A stretch of DNA of 64,000 bases, from contig JAFEUB010000846.1 of the NCBI GenBank assembly GCA_024529925.1, forward strand, positions 1,427,001 through 1,491,000, written 5' to 3'. The first letter of the stretch is position 1; the number at the start of each line of letters is the position of its first letter. The notes beneath the pieces are model-generated. The model was not told where the DNA came from. It was given only the letters and a program-made list of their open reading frames with translations, and ran no database searches. The DNA is from Ophthalmolycus amberensis. Its lineage: Eukaryota > Chordata > Actinopteri > Perciformes > Zoarcidae. The position numbers and the translations under genes were made by a program. Shown here in pieces: positions 14,151 through 29,200 of this stretch.

Positions 14151-14205
<55 letters not shown>

Positions 14206-15153
14206 ACTCTTCTTATTTTACAGAGGTTAAAATGTCACGACTTCTGCCTGATGACCAACTTCAACGTGTTTCCTTTAAGGAAAGAGACCGATCCCTCTCT
14301 TCCTGGAGACCTTTACTGAATTCACTTTATTTTATTTTGTTATGATATATAATCACACCTGACCTATAGAAGACATGAAAAGGAGGAAATGACCTGAAAA
14401 TACCAACTGATGGTGAACATGATGCTAAAACAACAAGCGTAGATATAAACCATCTAGACTGACATCATTCAGTCAACACACTTTTGCTTTTAGGACTTTG
14501 GAGGAAGGCTTCAGATTTAATTAGTTACTGGAGTATGAAGACTATACTACAAGGAATGTGGGTATAGGAAAACATGGTCAGTTAAACCACTCAATCTACT
14601 ACTTTCACCATTTTTAACAATCCTAGAAAGATGCCACAGCAAAACAAAAGTAATACAACTATAGTTAGTGGGCCTTGAGTTCATATTTGTATCTAAGCTA
14701 TAGCTTATGACCAAATACTTGAAAAAATAATGAAATTCCAATCTACCTATGGCTTACCTTGTGCTAAGTGCTACATAGCAAATGCTAGCATGCTAAAGAT
14801 GGATAACATGATGAGCATTATACTCTAAACATGAGCATGTTAGCACGCTTAACATGTCTTTTTTTTCTTTTTTCTTACTGGATTTCCAAGTTGAAGAATG
14901 AACTACACAACAATAACTTTAAGAATAACAGGGACACTGATTCTGGAAAGGGATCATGTTGCTAGTTCATTTTATTAATACTAAATAAACATACTAATAC
15001 TAATGTAAATATATTTAATCTCTTTTGTTCCCTTTTACTATTTCTATGTAAAAAAAAAAACGTTTTGTCATTAAGACTGTTTTGTTAACAAGAGTTTCAG
15101 GAAAGGAATAGGTTCATTCCTGAAGATTGGTTCCCACAGTAAAAGACACCCAA

Positions 15154-15184
<31 letters not shown>

Positions 15185-15328
15185 ACTCCCCCTCACCTTG
15201 CTCTCACTCATTCATGCCCTCCCTAGATCTATACCGCCTTTAAAGTACATGCTTGGTTCCTCTGTAGGGGGTAAATGAATCTGCATGGTTAAGGACAAGC
15301 TTTTGGGTGGAAGCTGCCTCAAATCTTT

Positions 15329-15370
<42 letters not shown>

Positions 15371-16095
15371 CCATAGAACGTGCACACTAGAGCTGAGCCT
15401 TTTAGAGGGTTAACAGTGGGGTGTGATGGGGGTTTGTAATCCGCATAAGAATTAACTTTGCCTTCCTCCCATTGACTCCCACGGTGTTATTCTCTTGAGT
15501 TGTTTCGACATTAGTCACAAACTTTTCTTTCTGCCCTCCCACCGTCATTGTCCCTTCCTATTCTTCTCATTACGCCATCTCTTAATCTCAACCTGCCCTG
15601 TATGCACCAGTGCTCCCAACAGTGAGCATATCCTCATTATTTTTGCTGAACCGGTTGCAGAAACCTGTTGAGCTATGTTTGAACTGTTTAGTATGGTGGC
15701 GTTTTTCTGTTTGTGGGTTTGTTCTTGTTCCTCTTGTTCCTCTCTGTCTCTCGGAAGACAAACCATCTTTGAAGTCAAGTTTTCTGAGCAGACCTCGAGA
15801 ACAGCGCTCTCTCCAAGCAAGAGCCTAATTAGATGCTTTTGGTGGTCCAGACATGGAGGGTCCCTAAATTAACCACAAGAGCACCTTTTCAGACGGGGGA
15901 CGCACACTTTGATGTTCAACCCCGAGTGTGTGACTGTGAGGTCATGTTTTCAGCATTTGGGTTTCTAAAACCTTTGTCTGTTGTTATGTTAGTGAGCAAC
16001 TAGACTGAACATGCAGGCTGGTATACCAACTATGATTTGACTCTGGCTATTTGCCAGGAAATCAGACAAAAGAATGTATGTGTTCACGGATCTTT

Positions 16096-16131
<36 letters not shown>

Positions 16132-19100
16132 GTGCGTGTGTGTGTGCGCGTGTGGACAGGTAGAGAGTGAGGAAAGCAAGTGTCATAGTGTGAAGGTTTC
16201 TGTGTGATAAGGCCAAATAAAAGACATCTGAGGATGACAGTTGAATTCTAAGTTGATAGTTAATAGAAGTGATAGAATTGTCTTTGTGTGATCATGAAGA
16301 GGAGTATTTCAGTCTGATAAATGTGTGTGGGGGGTGTTTTATGTTTGTTTATATACAGTTTGTGGCTTAGCAAGTGTTGAATGTGCATCTGTGTGTCTGT
16401 GTGTGTGTGTTCCGGGTCTGATAAGGGGGATGAGCTTTCCCAGGTCGCTTGTCTCTTTCATCAGCAGAGGAGGCAGAGGAGTGACAGGTTCCCAGGGTCA
16501 TATGGATGACCCTGCCTGTATACTGTCATTACACAGTTACATCACCACCTAATTATACTGGCCTACTGCACCAAAAACACACACACATACAGACATTGAA
16601 CACAAACACTGTGGTCTTAGATACAGAGTGAAAAGGAGGGTGGTAGTGAAAAAAAGAGACACTCTTTGATGAGGAGAAGCAAATAAACAGAGGTAGACAG
16701 CAGGCATGTCTGGGCATGAGTCAGTGGTCAAAGTAAAAGCTGGCCAGACAGACACAGAGCGCTGTCCAGCTACCCTTTCCAGAAACTCGGATGAGAGTTG
16801 ACATAAATTAGAGCAAAGGCTCACACTGACTTAAGGAGGATTGCTCGTGTGTGTGTGTGTGTGTGCGCGTGGGAGTGTTTGTGTGTGTGTGTGAGCTTTT
16901 GTGGGAGTGTTTGTGTGCTTGCATGCGCATAGAAACTGTTTTCCTTTCTATTTATTAGTAACGCTAGGCAACAATGATGGCAGTGGCTCCGCACACCTGC
17001 AGTTCAGCATGCCATAGTGCCAGTCAGACACACATGCACACACACTCACACACACTGTGTGCCCACTGCCCACCTGGCCCTATGGTACGGGGGAGCCTGA
17101 AGAATCCTGTCTTTGTTCCCTCTGCACTTAAAAGGGGCACGTTAATTATCTCTTTTTTTCTAATACTGTGTCTATGTTTTCCAAGCTTTCTAGCTGTTTC
17201 TTTCTTGACCACTCACACCATTTTCCTCACTGAAAGGACAGTGTTGATTAGCCCTCCCCCTGTCTGTCTCTGTCTTTCTCACCCTTCATTCACTTATTGA
17301 ACAGATCCAGCAGTCAGGCAGATCTATTCACTGGGGTCCACTCACTGCTTAAAGTGTTTAAAGACCACTGGTTGTGAGGGGGCAGAACTCAAGGGGGAGT
17401 GGATACATGATACCCACTCTATTTCTCTACAAGTCTCCAATAGCCAATACACATTCTGTTACAATAGAAACACTATCGTCATTTACCCTCACTGCTTCAT
17501 TACATCCTAAACTAGTTAAATTTATACCATCGTTGTATTGGCTTTTAGCCAGCATTTCTCCTAGACACTGGGCAACTGTTGAAAGATAGTATTGTGTAAA
17601 TCAAAGTTTGTTTTATTTCAGAGATATGTGTTGCTATGGTCTCCCCATAATAAAGCCCATATTATTTAAAGTTTTGCTTTTAATGTTATGACAGAGGTTG
17701 AACGTTTTTAAGTGTATTTGCTTGGGTACTGTAGTGAGATTTTACAGTATATCACTAGTATATCCATTATATGCCACTTTATACTCATACTTCATGGCAC
17801 AGATTGATGTATCCAACCATAAGAAACAGTCGAAATTCGATCCACATCCATTTACAGCATTAAATAGATCCATTACTAATGATCTACTCATTTCACAATA
17901 AGTCATCAGGTCTCTTGTAATAATACTCTGCAGTTATTTTACAGAAGTTATGGACTAAGGAGCTAAAAAGGAAAAGCAATTAAGGAGGATATATATCTCA
18001 GCCAGCATTTTCACAACCTGGCAACCTGAAGTTTTTTCTTTTTACGGATATAAAGCATGAAGGAATTATTAACCATTAGTAAACCCATAGGTGCCACTTA
18101 TAAACACTGTGCCTGGTTGAAAAGTGGTACCATATTCATACACTAGACTAGTGCATCAGTGATAACAATCCAATCATACTTTCTGGGCAATCCTGTATAA
18201 TGAGTACATCAACTTTTGATGCTTCGGTACATTTATTATTTTTGAATGCGAGGGCTTTACTTGTAGTGAAACATCTTCGTGAAACATCTTCGTTCATAAT
18301 TATTCGTTAACAAAATGATCCAATCACTTCTTCTACCACTGTTGCATAATGTAAAACAAAACGAAAATGAATGAATGAAAGCCAGCGTTGACTTGGTATC
18401 AGAGGGTTGAGTGAGTGCTGTCAGTGGCTGTCTCGTGTGTTGATTGGAGATTCAAGAGTGTGAAAATGTCTTTGAGCTGTGGCTTTCTTTTAGAGAATGA
18501 TGACTGCGTTTTGTTTTTTATCCTGCGGCTGGATGCGCGTTAAAAGTCTCGCTTTTGGGAAAGGCACAGCTGGTCGCGATCAGAGAAACGGGGGCCGGAG
18601 GAGGAGGAGGAATTCTGGGTGTTGCCTTTCTAGCCATGCCTCCCTCCCTTGCTCATCGCCTCCCTCCCTTCTTCCGTGAGCGTGTGTGTGCGTGTTAGAG
18701 AGAGTGTGTGTTAGAGTGGAGGCACTGCGGGAGTGGGTCAGTCAGTTAACGCCGCTGACTCTTACAGGCGGTTACCAGCGGTGGAAAGCACCGGTGGATT
18801 CGCACACTCTCTTGCTTCAGGGCCGGGATATGCCAAACGGAAACAAAGCGGCGTGAAAGCTGGACGGTTGTAGAATGAGCGGGCGCGTGCTGAACGGGAA
18901 AATGCTGCAGCTCCCGGCTCCGCAGCGCGCGGCGAGGACAATGCACTTTCTGTCAAGGTAATAGATGAGACCAGAGCCTGCATGTGACTGAGAATGCCGG
19001 ATGAAAAGCTAATTGACACACTGGCGACAATGCTTTTGATGATCTTCACGCGATACAAACGTGAGGTATCTGATAGTGGTGAATGGGTTGTAGAAGCTCC

Positions 19101-20175
19101 GGCGGAGCCAGTGCGTAAAAAGCAGCAGCACGTCTCATTGATAAAACTCCAACAGCTGCATGGTGGCACGTTTCATTATTGTGACAGGCGTGCGCTCATA
19201 TTAGGTGGTTATATGATAATGTTCTTATTCTAGACGCCGAGTAAAGAACAGGCCTTTGGTGTGCGTATAGATGGAGCTATAGTCTACTCAGCATATGGCA
19301 CAGACCTCAATGCGCAAAGCCATATGTTGGATCAGCACTGTCTCTTTTTATGTCGGGTTTTTACAGACTATTTAAGCAGCGTCTATAAGGCAGGATGATG
19401 TTCCTGCCTCGGCCGAAAAGGAATCCACATCAAATTAAACACATTACTGCAAATCATCTAAGTTAATGAGAATAGTAAAGTGCCAATGGTTTTGAATGCT
19501 GCATGTGGATGTGTACGCGCATAATGTGCATGAAGTGTTTCTGTGATTTCTGATGCCCATTGCTTTAAGCTGCATGCGATGACAACTGGTATGCTGTTTG
19601 GAGGGCAGCGGCATGCATGTGAGTGGGTGTGTTCGCATTGATCCGCTGCAGGACCGAACCGCATTCTGAACGGCTGACCTACATTCTGAACGACGCCTTC
19701 TCCTGGTATTGGCTATATATGCTGTGATTGGGTGAACAGCAGCAAGCCTCCGCGGCACCATATACCCACGCCATGTGAGAATTATCTAATTGTATGTCTC
19801 AATGCGTGGGCTAATATAGGTCAGCTGGTATAAGTACGTTGTTGATGGTGACTGAGGAGATGTTCCTTTATAAATTACTTGTATTTGTGGCATAAAAAGA
19901 TACTGACAAGTATCTTTATTATTAAGAATTAACTATATTATTCTCTGTAGGAATAATCATGGAGTTGACTTGCTCTAGAACAGGGACAGAGATGCTTTTA
20001 TTGATGATGTCTCTGTGGAGGGTTTTCAGGGGGTGGTGGGGGTCAGCTTTGCTCTTTTTGGTTGACTGACCACTTTAGCATCCATCGACTCTTTATGTAA
20101 ACCCATTAGGGCAGAGTGGTCTGATATCGGGGTATGAGACGCACACCCAACAGACACAAACACTTTCACCATCTG

Positions 20176-20224
<49 letters not shown>

Positions 20225-23200
20225 TTTTCAGTTTGAGACCCAGAGGACCAGCCAGGCTGTATTTATCTGCGTGTTTTAGTTGAACACGTGCTTAAATGGA
20301 CCCTCTGTCAAAAACACAGATAAACTATATGATGGAGGCCAGGGGTGGTAGCAAGTGTGTGACTCTGCACATGTGGTCTGCGTCACCATGTGTGCATAAA
20401 GAAACATTAAACATCCATCATTAGCTAACCAGTTCCAGACAACACAGAGATTTGATCAACTCTATTAGTCATGTTGAAAGCAATCCAACAACAACTTGTC
20501 TGTCCCTGTGTGCTGTCATCTGAACAATATACAAAAAGCTCAGCATGGCCCACCCCTATCTTGGTCCGCTCCTGATTAACAACACAACCTCCGTCCAAAA
20601 CGCTGATTTGCGACGTGGTGACATCACTCATTAGTGCGAGTGACGCCCAAATCCTCTCGGTTTATTTTGATTAAATACAAATGGTGCAACGGTAACTGTG
20701 ATGCAGACCAGGCTCGTGTTGTAGCTGATATCGTTTAGTCGTCCATGGGAAGTGTTTGTCAGTGATCTGATTGGTTGATTACTTGAACAGCTTTCTGCCA
20801 TCAGCTGCTTCACTGGAGACCCAGCATGGTAATTAAAGGTGAAATCCATAATGTTTTTAATTAATATATCATAATTATATCCATCTGCATGATGGAGGGT
20901 AGTGAAAAGGAACATTCATCACGCTATTGAGAAATGTTTGTCAGGTGGCACCTGTTGGCTGACAGCCCTCACGTCTTCTACCTTTTACATTTTAATAAAT
21001 AAGTATTTTGTTATTTACACACACAAACGCACACAAATGTTGTCCGTCGTGCTTGAGTCAAGGGCTCAGGTTTAAAGATAGATTCAGTTGCTTTGGAAAC
21101 ACACATTGCTGTCTCAGACACTGGATGAGTTAGAAGGGTCAGTGGCCTGTTGGCATTGTTGTCACGCCCTCATGATTCATGAACAGGTTTTTATTAATCT
21201 TCAGCACACAAACATGTCCACACACATGCAGATACATTTGAAAACACAAATTAGGTGTTGAACGCCTTTCATCAACACAGGCATGTTTTTGGATGTTTCA
21301 AAATAAAATCCTGTTCACATAGAAACGGCAGAGTAATCCAAAACATTTAAATCTCTTCTACTGGGCATGTGCATGCATGGTACTCGATCCAGCAGCTGAC
21401 AATTTTCGCCTGGAATTTTCACAAAAGCTTTTCTTTATTTGCTCCACGCTGCCAGAATTTTCTGATTTATTCACAAATGCCTTAATTTTTGGTGGCCAAA
21501 AGTTCAGGCCAATGTAGACGGAAGGCCAAAATGGTGAAAAACATACGGCTGGAGTAATTTCATATGGCCACTGACTCTTGATGTTTTGCAATCAAGTGAA
21601 CACGTTTTACTTGCCCTGCCTACAAGGTCATTAGAGACACCTGAGAGAGAAACAACAGATGCTTGTAACCTGTGCTTGTAAGACACATGCACTCTTTTTT
21701 ATTGTACACACAGGAGTCTGTATTCACAAACAGAGCTCATATTTTCATGAGGTGTCACCCCCGTGGTTTAGTGAGTTTCTCTGTTACATCAAAGCTAGAG
21801 AAGGATCTACAGCCAGACAACAGTGCACCTTAACAGGCTTGCTGGGGACGAGAGAGAAAGCTAAAAGCCTAACCTCAAATGGCCGTGGAGAATAATAACC
21901 TCTGGATGTTATTTTCACCTGATAGTGAAGTAGTTTTCTAGGAAATTTAGAGTGTGTAAAAAAAAACTCAGACAATGTCCTGTATTGAAACTTTCAGAAT
22001 TTTCTTTGAGTTAAATTGAAAGTGAGACGATTGGCAACGTAGTTGAGGCTGCACACTTTGGTTTTATTGGAACCTCTGGATCCGTCTTTTTATTTTTGTG
22101 TGTCTGTGCAGTGTGCACTCATGCGATGGTATGCATGTGTGCGTTTGCATATGTTGGAGGATTAGGGAGTGGGACCCCAGAATACACTTGCTGGAATGTG
22201 AAGTGTGTGTGTTTTGAGCAGGCTAAAGAATGTCTCCCAAACTCACTGTAACAACTTTAAGTGGCATGACCAGAGTTCGTGTGTTGTGAGTGACAGCAGG
22301 TGATGGGTGCGTGCTCCTGCAGGGTGCGCCCCCAGGGCATGTCGGTCACCACCACATGTGCTCACGAATGCACACTAAAACACACACATACATTGTCCTA
22401 ACTGTACCCCCCCACCCCACCCCACAGCATGCGAGTAATATGCGTGTTTTGATAGTTGTCTGCTTTATCTCAGCCAGAAGAAGTGAAAGAGTATCTCTGC
22501 TCCAGTCAATGGGTCTTTCATTCGTTTTTTGTTCAGGTGATGTTTGGACAACCTTTGGCAGGTGCTTAGTGGTGTTCTACTCAGATCTGTAGCCTCTTTG
22601 ATTTGATTAAAATAAAAGCTATGCAATCACATTTGATTGCCACGTTTTTGCTTTCTCTATTTTTCTCTCTGTCTTTTTCTTTCCATCCATCTCAGGTTAT
22701 GCACTCTTTATTTACCCCAAAACTGACTCTTAAGTACCATCAGCCGACAATCCACTGATCCACTCCAGTCAGCACATTTAACATTTCACAGCAATGTGGA
22801 AACTGACTGCTGTTGTCCGTACTAATCTGGGAGATTAACACATAATCGAGTGGTGGCATTAATTGAGTAGCTGTTGTCATTAGAAGATACAGCACTGACC
22901 ATAAGGTTGAAGGCGGGAAAAATAATTATTTTTGTCAGGAGAGGAGGCCTCCCTGAAATGTTATTAATTTACGGAGCAGTTGTTGTGACTCAAGCACTGA
23001 ACACAGCTCACATAATGCTGACGACATAGTTCCCTAATCTGCTATATTTGCATGCATGTGTGTGTGACAGTGTGTGTTGGAGGGAGATAGTTCCCTATTG
23101 TGATGCATTTTACAGTGCTGCAAACATTGACAGTATCCTCATTTCTAGAAGTGAATACCATCCTATCGAAATTAGATTTCTCAGTTAATAATAATTAGTT

Positions 23201-26200
23201 CCGTGCAACATTTGCCCTTCCCAAAACCCAACAGGTTAGCTGTGTCATATTTCACTCTGTGTTGTTGTCGTTGACATGTCTGGAGGGAGACCAGAGGAAA
23301 TTCTACCCCGGGATCCAACCCCTGCCCTGGGCCTCTGCTTGCCGGGGTTCCCCCTGTTGGCTCCTCCTCAGTTTTTAGCCCTTGAGTTGTAGCTGGGAAG
23401 CGCTCCACAATGCACCCCAGACCGAACTACTTATGGAGGTGATATAAAAGGCTGTTCCACCTTGTCCCAGGAGTGCTGTCCCTCTTTTGCTTCCTGCTCT
23501 CTTGTAGAGAACAAAAGGACCGTGGCTCAGGGTACTTTGGGGGTCAAGGGTTATTGGGTCATATAAGAGCTCCGCTGGTCACCACCTAACACACTGAGAC
23601 ATTTTAATGTCTTGTGAAATCAAACATGCTTTGACCTGAGTTCTCATGCTCTTTACACCGAGGGCATAAAATCACTTGGAGAGTGACGTGTAGAGAGAGA
23701 GTTTTCTTCCATTTTCTATTTAGCGATGCTTTCATGCATGCTAAATGCGTTCAAAGGGCATTGTTTGTATTGTAGCTGCATTCAAAGCCCTGCATCAGTT
23801 GTTTAACCTGAGGGGCAGTAACCTTTAAACTTTGACCCTATTTGAGCTGAGTAAGAAGAAGACAACACAAAGAAGAATCTTCTCCACACCTCTCCCAGCT
23901 ACTGCTGTTTGCCTTTTTGGGGCTTTCTATAGTAGAAGATCAAGATGACCCAGATGGCGTCAGCGTGATCAACAGTCACTCAATTTTTGGTTCCAAGAGT
24001 ATTTCACCATAAAGTTCCTTATATGAAGCTTGGAGCCTTCCACTGCTTCTTCTGTCCTGTTTCATTTCACGGGGATGAAGCAGTTCAGAGCCAAGTCCGC
24101 TCTCAGCTGTGACGTGTTGAACTCTGAGCAAACTTCGTCTGTCCACCCTGGAGAGATCAGGAGGAGAGATGAGATTCAGAGATAAATTTGCTGTCCGGGG
24201 AGAATTTTGCTGGAGCAATTTTTTCTCTTCTTAAGCTGTACAGTTTTCACCCATCTCTCTCCACCTCCCCCACATTCAGAAAAAAAAACATTTCACTGAC
24301 CAGGATTCCTGATGCATCCGAGTGCCTTTTCAGTGCTTTAACTTTCCATCCAAAACGCTCCAAGCATTTGCAGAATGTGTCCCCGTCTTTGCAAGGAAAC
24401 CTTGGAAGAATAATGTACCTTAAAGTCAGTAATACGCAGCCTGGCCGGCTTAGTGTAACCCTCAGCAGAGCAGCGACTTGAGCAAAGCTAGCGTTCCCAC
24501 CAGCTACTCGCATCACACACTTCTGACAGCTAATTCAAGCTTCACTCCAGGGGACAATGGCAATTTAGTGCACTGGATGTGTTTGTGAGTGTGTGTATGT
24601 GTGTGTGTATTTGTGTCCTAAAGCCCTAGGCCATAGCTGTCAGAGATATGCCTGTCAAAGGCACAACAGCAATGGCCATTTAGGGATGTGACCTCCTACT
24701 TCCCTCCTTGGACTCACACCACGGCACACACACATATACACACTTACAGGACCACTAGCTGAGGCCCCTGGTCTGCTCTGATCCTGTTGGCAGATGGAAT
24801 TAGCAGTAATTACGAGCCCATTAATTCCAGCCTTTTCTGTAATCCCCTGTAATGCTCAAATACTGCTGCGTGTGGCGTGTGTGCATGTGTGTGTGTACAA
24901 AAGACTGTCCAAGCAGCCATTACACATTGTTCCATTCCACAGCATGGAAATAGGACGGGGAGGAAATCATAAAAAAAACACCGAAGCGGAAATTAATTTC
25001 TCTGTTTAGTGTGTACCCAACGGATGGCTGCTTGCACAATGTAGTTTTTAATTGGGTCTTGTCAATGATTTACTGTTAGTGTTATACAAACCAACTCAGC
25101 AGAGAACCTGTGGCAAATTAAAACCCATTATTAACGTGAGATTTGTTGCTAATTACTCTACAAGTGTCCCAAGTGCAGACAACACGTCATGGTTAAAAAG
25201 TGGTTATTTATGAGTGAAGCTAAGGGTCAGCCCAGCATGTATAGCAGTGTTCCTCTTATAACAACATACCGTGACTCCAGCGCAGCAGATGGCTGATACT
25301 TTATGGAAACAAGCAGCTGACATGATGCATGGAATCAATCTGCCTGCAACTGAAGTACAATCACAGATAGCTAATATATAACATGATCGTCGTAGACATA
25401 GTTTTACTGTCTGCAGTCTTAACTTTACCTTGTGTGTCAGAGTTTGAGGCTTTCAAGATGTAATAAGGGCTTGGCCTGCAGAGGGAATTCTTTCACGGCC
25501 CTATATGGTGCGGCGGTGATGGCAAATCTATGCATTTTGAACAATCAACCTACAGAATGTTTTAGATGCTCATCCAGCCAGGAAGAATATTTCAACAACA
25601 TCCCAACCGCTCCTATTTCTACTCTCCATTTGATTGGAAAATAATGATTTTGTTGGACAATCTGCTATGTACTAATAAGCCACCAAGGTGAATCACAGAT
25701 CTGTGTGTTAGTCTTCCTCCTGATGATGATAGGCTGCAGAAGCGGTCCAGGGACCCATATTGTTAGCCATCTGTGCACATAAGCCACATTCACCTTCTCT
25801 TTCGATCTTATCAGGTGAATGCTCCTCCACACATATTTGATGCAGGTTTATGCACATAGATTGGATTATAGATAGATTATGTCATTTCTGAATTTCTAAA
25901 CCAGCTCTTCTGCATTTAAGTCAGATGGTCAGTGCAGCCCTGACGGTTGGAGAGAAGGAGCATCGCATGATGATGGGTGTGTCAGTCATGCGTCTCCCCC
26001 CTGCAAATGAGTCATTTAGTTTCGTGAGTGTGGACGTGTGTTTACACCAGTGCCACTGTGGGTATTTGTGAGAGAACTATCATGCCACATCCTGTTTTTA
26101 TGAATCTAGGCTGACACCTGTAGAGGATGTTGAAGCAGACACCAAGTTCTAATGTTGCTGTTGAATTTCTCATTTTCGTTTTCATTTTTTAGTTGATTCT

Positions 26201-29200
26201 GTCTGTCAAACAAAATAACATTATTCATACACTTGCTGTAAGGTGAATTCGGGTATTTTTGTGGTGAGATGGTTGAGGAGTGTATTTCAGTTGGTTTTTT
26301 TTTGTGTATCGGCAGATGTCTCCCTCACATTACTAAGAGGCCAATTGTCCTGCTGTTTTCTGCCTCTTCAAGCGGATCTGAGATCTGTCTGCAAAATAAA
26401 TAAATAAATTGTCATCTCCAGCACCAGTCACAGTCTCACATGTTCAGTCTTTAAAGGATCTAATGACTTCAGCAGCCCTTTCATGCGTTCCGGTTTCTGA
26501 GCCGACTGCCCAGTGCCAGTCTGGCAGTGCCCTACTTTCCATTTGCCTGAAAAGGCATCACTTCAACCAGGAACCCGTCTGATTTAGCCATTTTGGGCTC
26601 TGCCATGTGACACTGTGGATTTTAATAGGAATGGAAAGTTCCTGTCCATTGTAGGACTGCAGAAACACTTTCCATGCTTTTACACAAGTGAGAGACACTG
26701 TGTCCAAATATCACCCTGTATAAAATTTGTTTAACCCCATGAGGGTACAAAGAGTTGAACCCGTTTACTCATCTCACCATTACTTTTGTGCGACATCATG
26801 CACATTATCTTGAGCCCTTTTTTATGCCTCTGTTCCTGTATCATTGCGGCCGGCCTTTCCTTAAACTCTGTCGACTAGCTAACAGCTTCAGACTGTCCTC
26901 TATATTCTCATCTCATCTGCTCCGCTATGATCCAACAGGTCTAATAGTAAGTTCTGCCACACTGGCCAGCTTGCATTTGCACTGTCGCCACCTTAAAAAG
27001 GTTTTCTGGTAAACAAGCAAAAGTTACGCTACACTCAATGTTCCTCACCAAAACGCGTGTGTATCCTTGATGTCTACAAACACCATTACTCAGCATCATT
27101 TCACCTTGCTGGTACGCTGGAATATTCTGACATTGTTGCAAAGTGAGCTATAATTAGAAAAATAAGATTGATTATGACATTTTGTTCCTCCTTTTTATTG
27201 ATCTGTTGTTCACTGGCAGGCTTTTCATAAGTGCACTAACATTATCTATATGTGCATTAACTATTGATCAGGTAATTACTTACATTTTTTATTTTTTGTA
27301 TTCTTTTTGTGTAGGACAGTAAGTCTGTCTTCTTCCACATTCACTACCCATCTTCTGATCATGCAGCAAAGTCAAAAATTCTACTCGCCCCAACACATGA
27401 GAGCTTCAATATCGCATTCCTCCAAATGGCCTCCATGCAGTTTTAACTAATGTTTGTTTAGATGGAACAGCTTATCAACCAATAATGTTAAGTCTGTTCC
27501 CTGAGGCTGGCAAGACTCCAACTCCCAGCAAGCACTGCTCCCACAAACCTCAGGCAAAGCTGCTTTGTCTCTGCTGTGGCTTTTTCTTCCTTCTGGGTCT
27601 AGTGGATTGCTCTCACTTTCTTTCTCCCATCCCTCAACCTCAAAGAGGTCAGGAGAGGAGAGGAGACGGAGCGAGAAGGGAGTGCAGAGCTCTCATAATG
27701 AGCAGCAAAAAAAAGACCATTCACATTGAGATCAGAGCAATTAGCTCCATAGTCTGAATAGTAGAGGAACACAGGAGTCTGTTAATAAAAGCTGACTATT
27801 AAGCTCAACGGCGTCTATTCAACTGTTCTCTTGATAGTTTGTGAGGCACAGTGTTTGTGTGGGTGCGCCGTTCCTCTCTGCAGTCTGCAAGGAACAAAGA
27901 AATCATGTCTCTGTGAAAGGACGATGTTGTTTGTATTAACCACCGTGACCTTTATCAATCTGCAAAATTAAAATGAACTATTCAAAACATTTGAAAAATT
28001 CTGCGGCTTGCGTTAAACGTTCTCACTTTCTGAGCGATGACGTAGTTTAAGTTTGCTCTGGACTCATTGTGGCTTCTCTTAGAGTAGGAAACGGCTTGTG
28101 TGCCGCTGCCTCTGGATGACAGGATGTGTCCATGTGGCTGAGAGGCTGCATATTGCACGGTGCACAGAAAGAAATCATCGGTCAGGTGGAGGTGAAGAAT
28201 GAGTTTAATCAAGCGCCGCTCAGATTAATTGACATTTATTGCAGCCTAAATTGAATCAACATTGATATTAATTTTGCTCATGAAATTACAGTCATAGGGT
28301 TCCATTTGTCAGTGTCCCTGATCCTTTCCCTCCAGCTGGGTTCTGTAGCTTGAGACCAGGTCTAAAGTCACAATAGACCATTGATGTTTAATATCCACGG
28401 GGCATATAGATGTGGTTTATTTGCACCCTGTACTTTGAAAACATCTTACAATGATGTATGTGTTAAAGTACTATTGCTGGCTGGTGTTTTTTTTTTTTTA
28501 GAGGAAATTCTAATGTAGGTTTGGCTGATTAACATGACTATAAATGTGAGAGGGAAGTGGCTTTACTTACCGGTAAGTGGTGCTTGCAGTGAGACACTTG
28601 CTAATCTATGAAAGGGGGATGTAGATGATTTGGGTGCTAATATTATCCCTCGGTCTCTGCAGCTGCTGCTAAAGAATGAATAAGACGAGGCGGAGTGAGG
28701 AGAGATTATAACAGGCGGTTTCAAAAGCTGCTGTTAAAGGAAGGAAGGATGGAGCTGATTGAGATAGAGCAGGCAAGTTGGAAGTTTTGAGGGAGAGTTG
28801 AGAGACGATCCTCTTGAGGGAGTTCATCGTGTCCTGAGATGTTGAGGAGGTTTTCTATGTGTCATCAAGAGCACTTCTCTTTCCACTATAGCTCTCTCTC
28901 TTTTTTCATGTTTGACATTTCAGTTCTTTCTTCTCTCCCCACACGCCACTTCATCCTCTTCTCTTGAGTATCCTCGTGTTTCGTCGCCCTCTTTTCGAGC
29001 TTCCCTTTATCTCACCAAGGGGTGTTGATGGAGGAATGTGGATGACAAAGAAGAGCTGGACGACATAACGGTGGATCCGGTGCAGTCGTATATTGGCAGA
29101 CACTGATTGAGGGTATCAGGTTTTGGCTTGGAAATAAGAAAGTTATTTTTTTTTCAACCAGAAAACCTTTGGAATAACTTGGACAGACAGTATTTTACAA

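Noticed and set aside
18762..19169. 135-codon minus-strand ORF
   Set aside because: It overlaps the CpG-rich candidate promoter and exon, where stops are rare on either strand. No similarity recognised.
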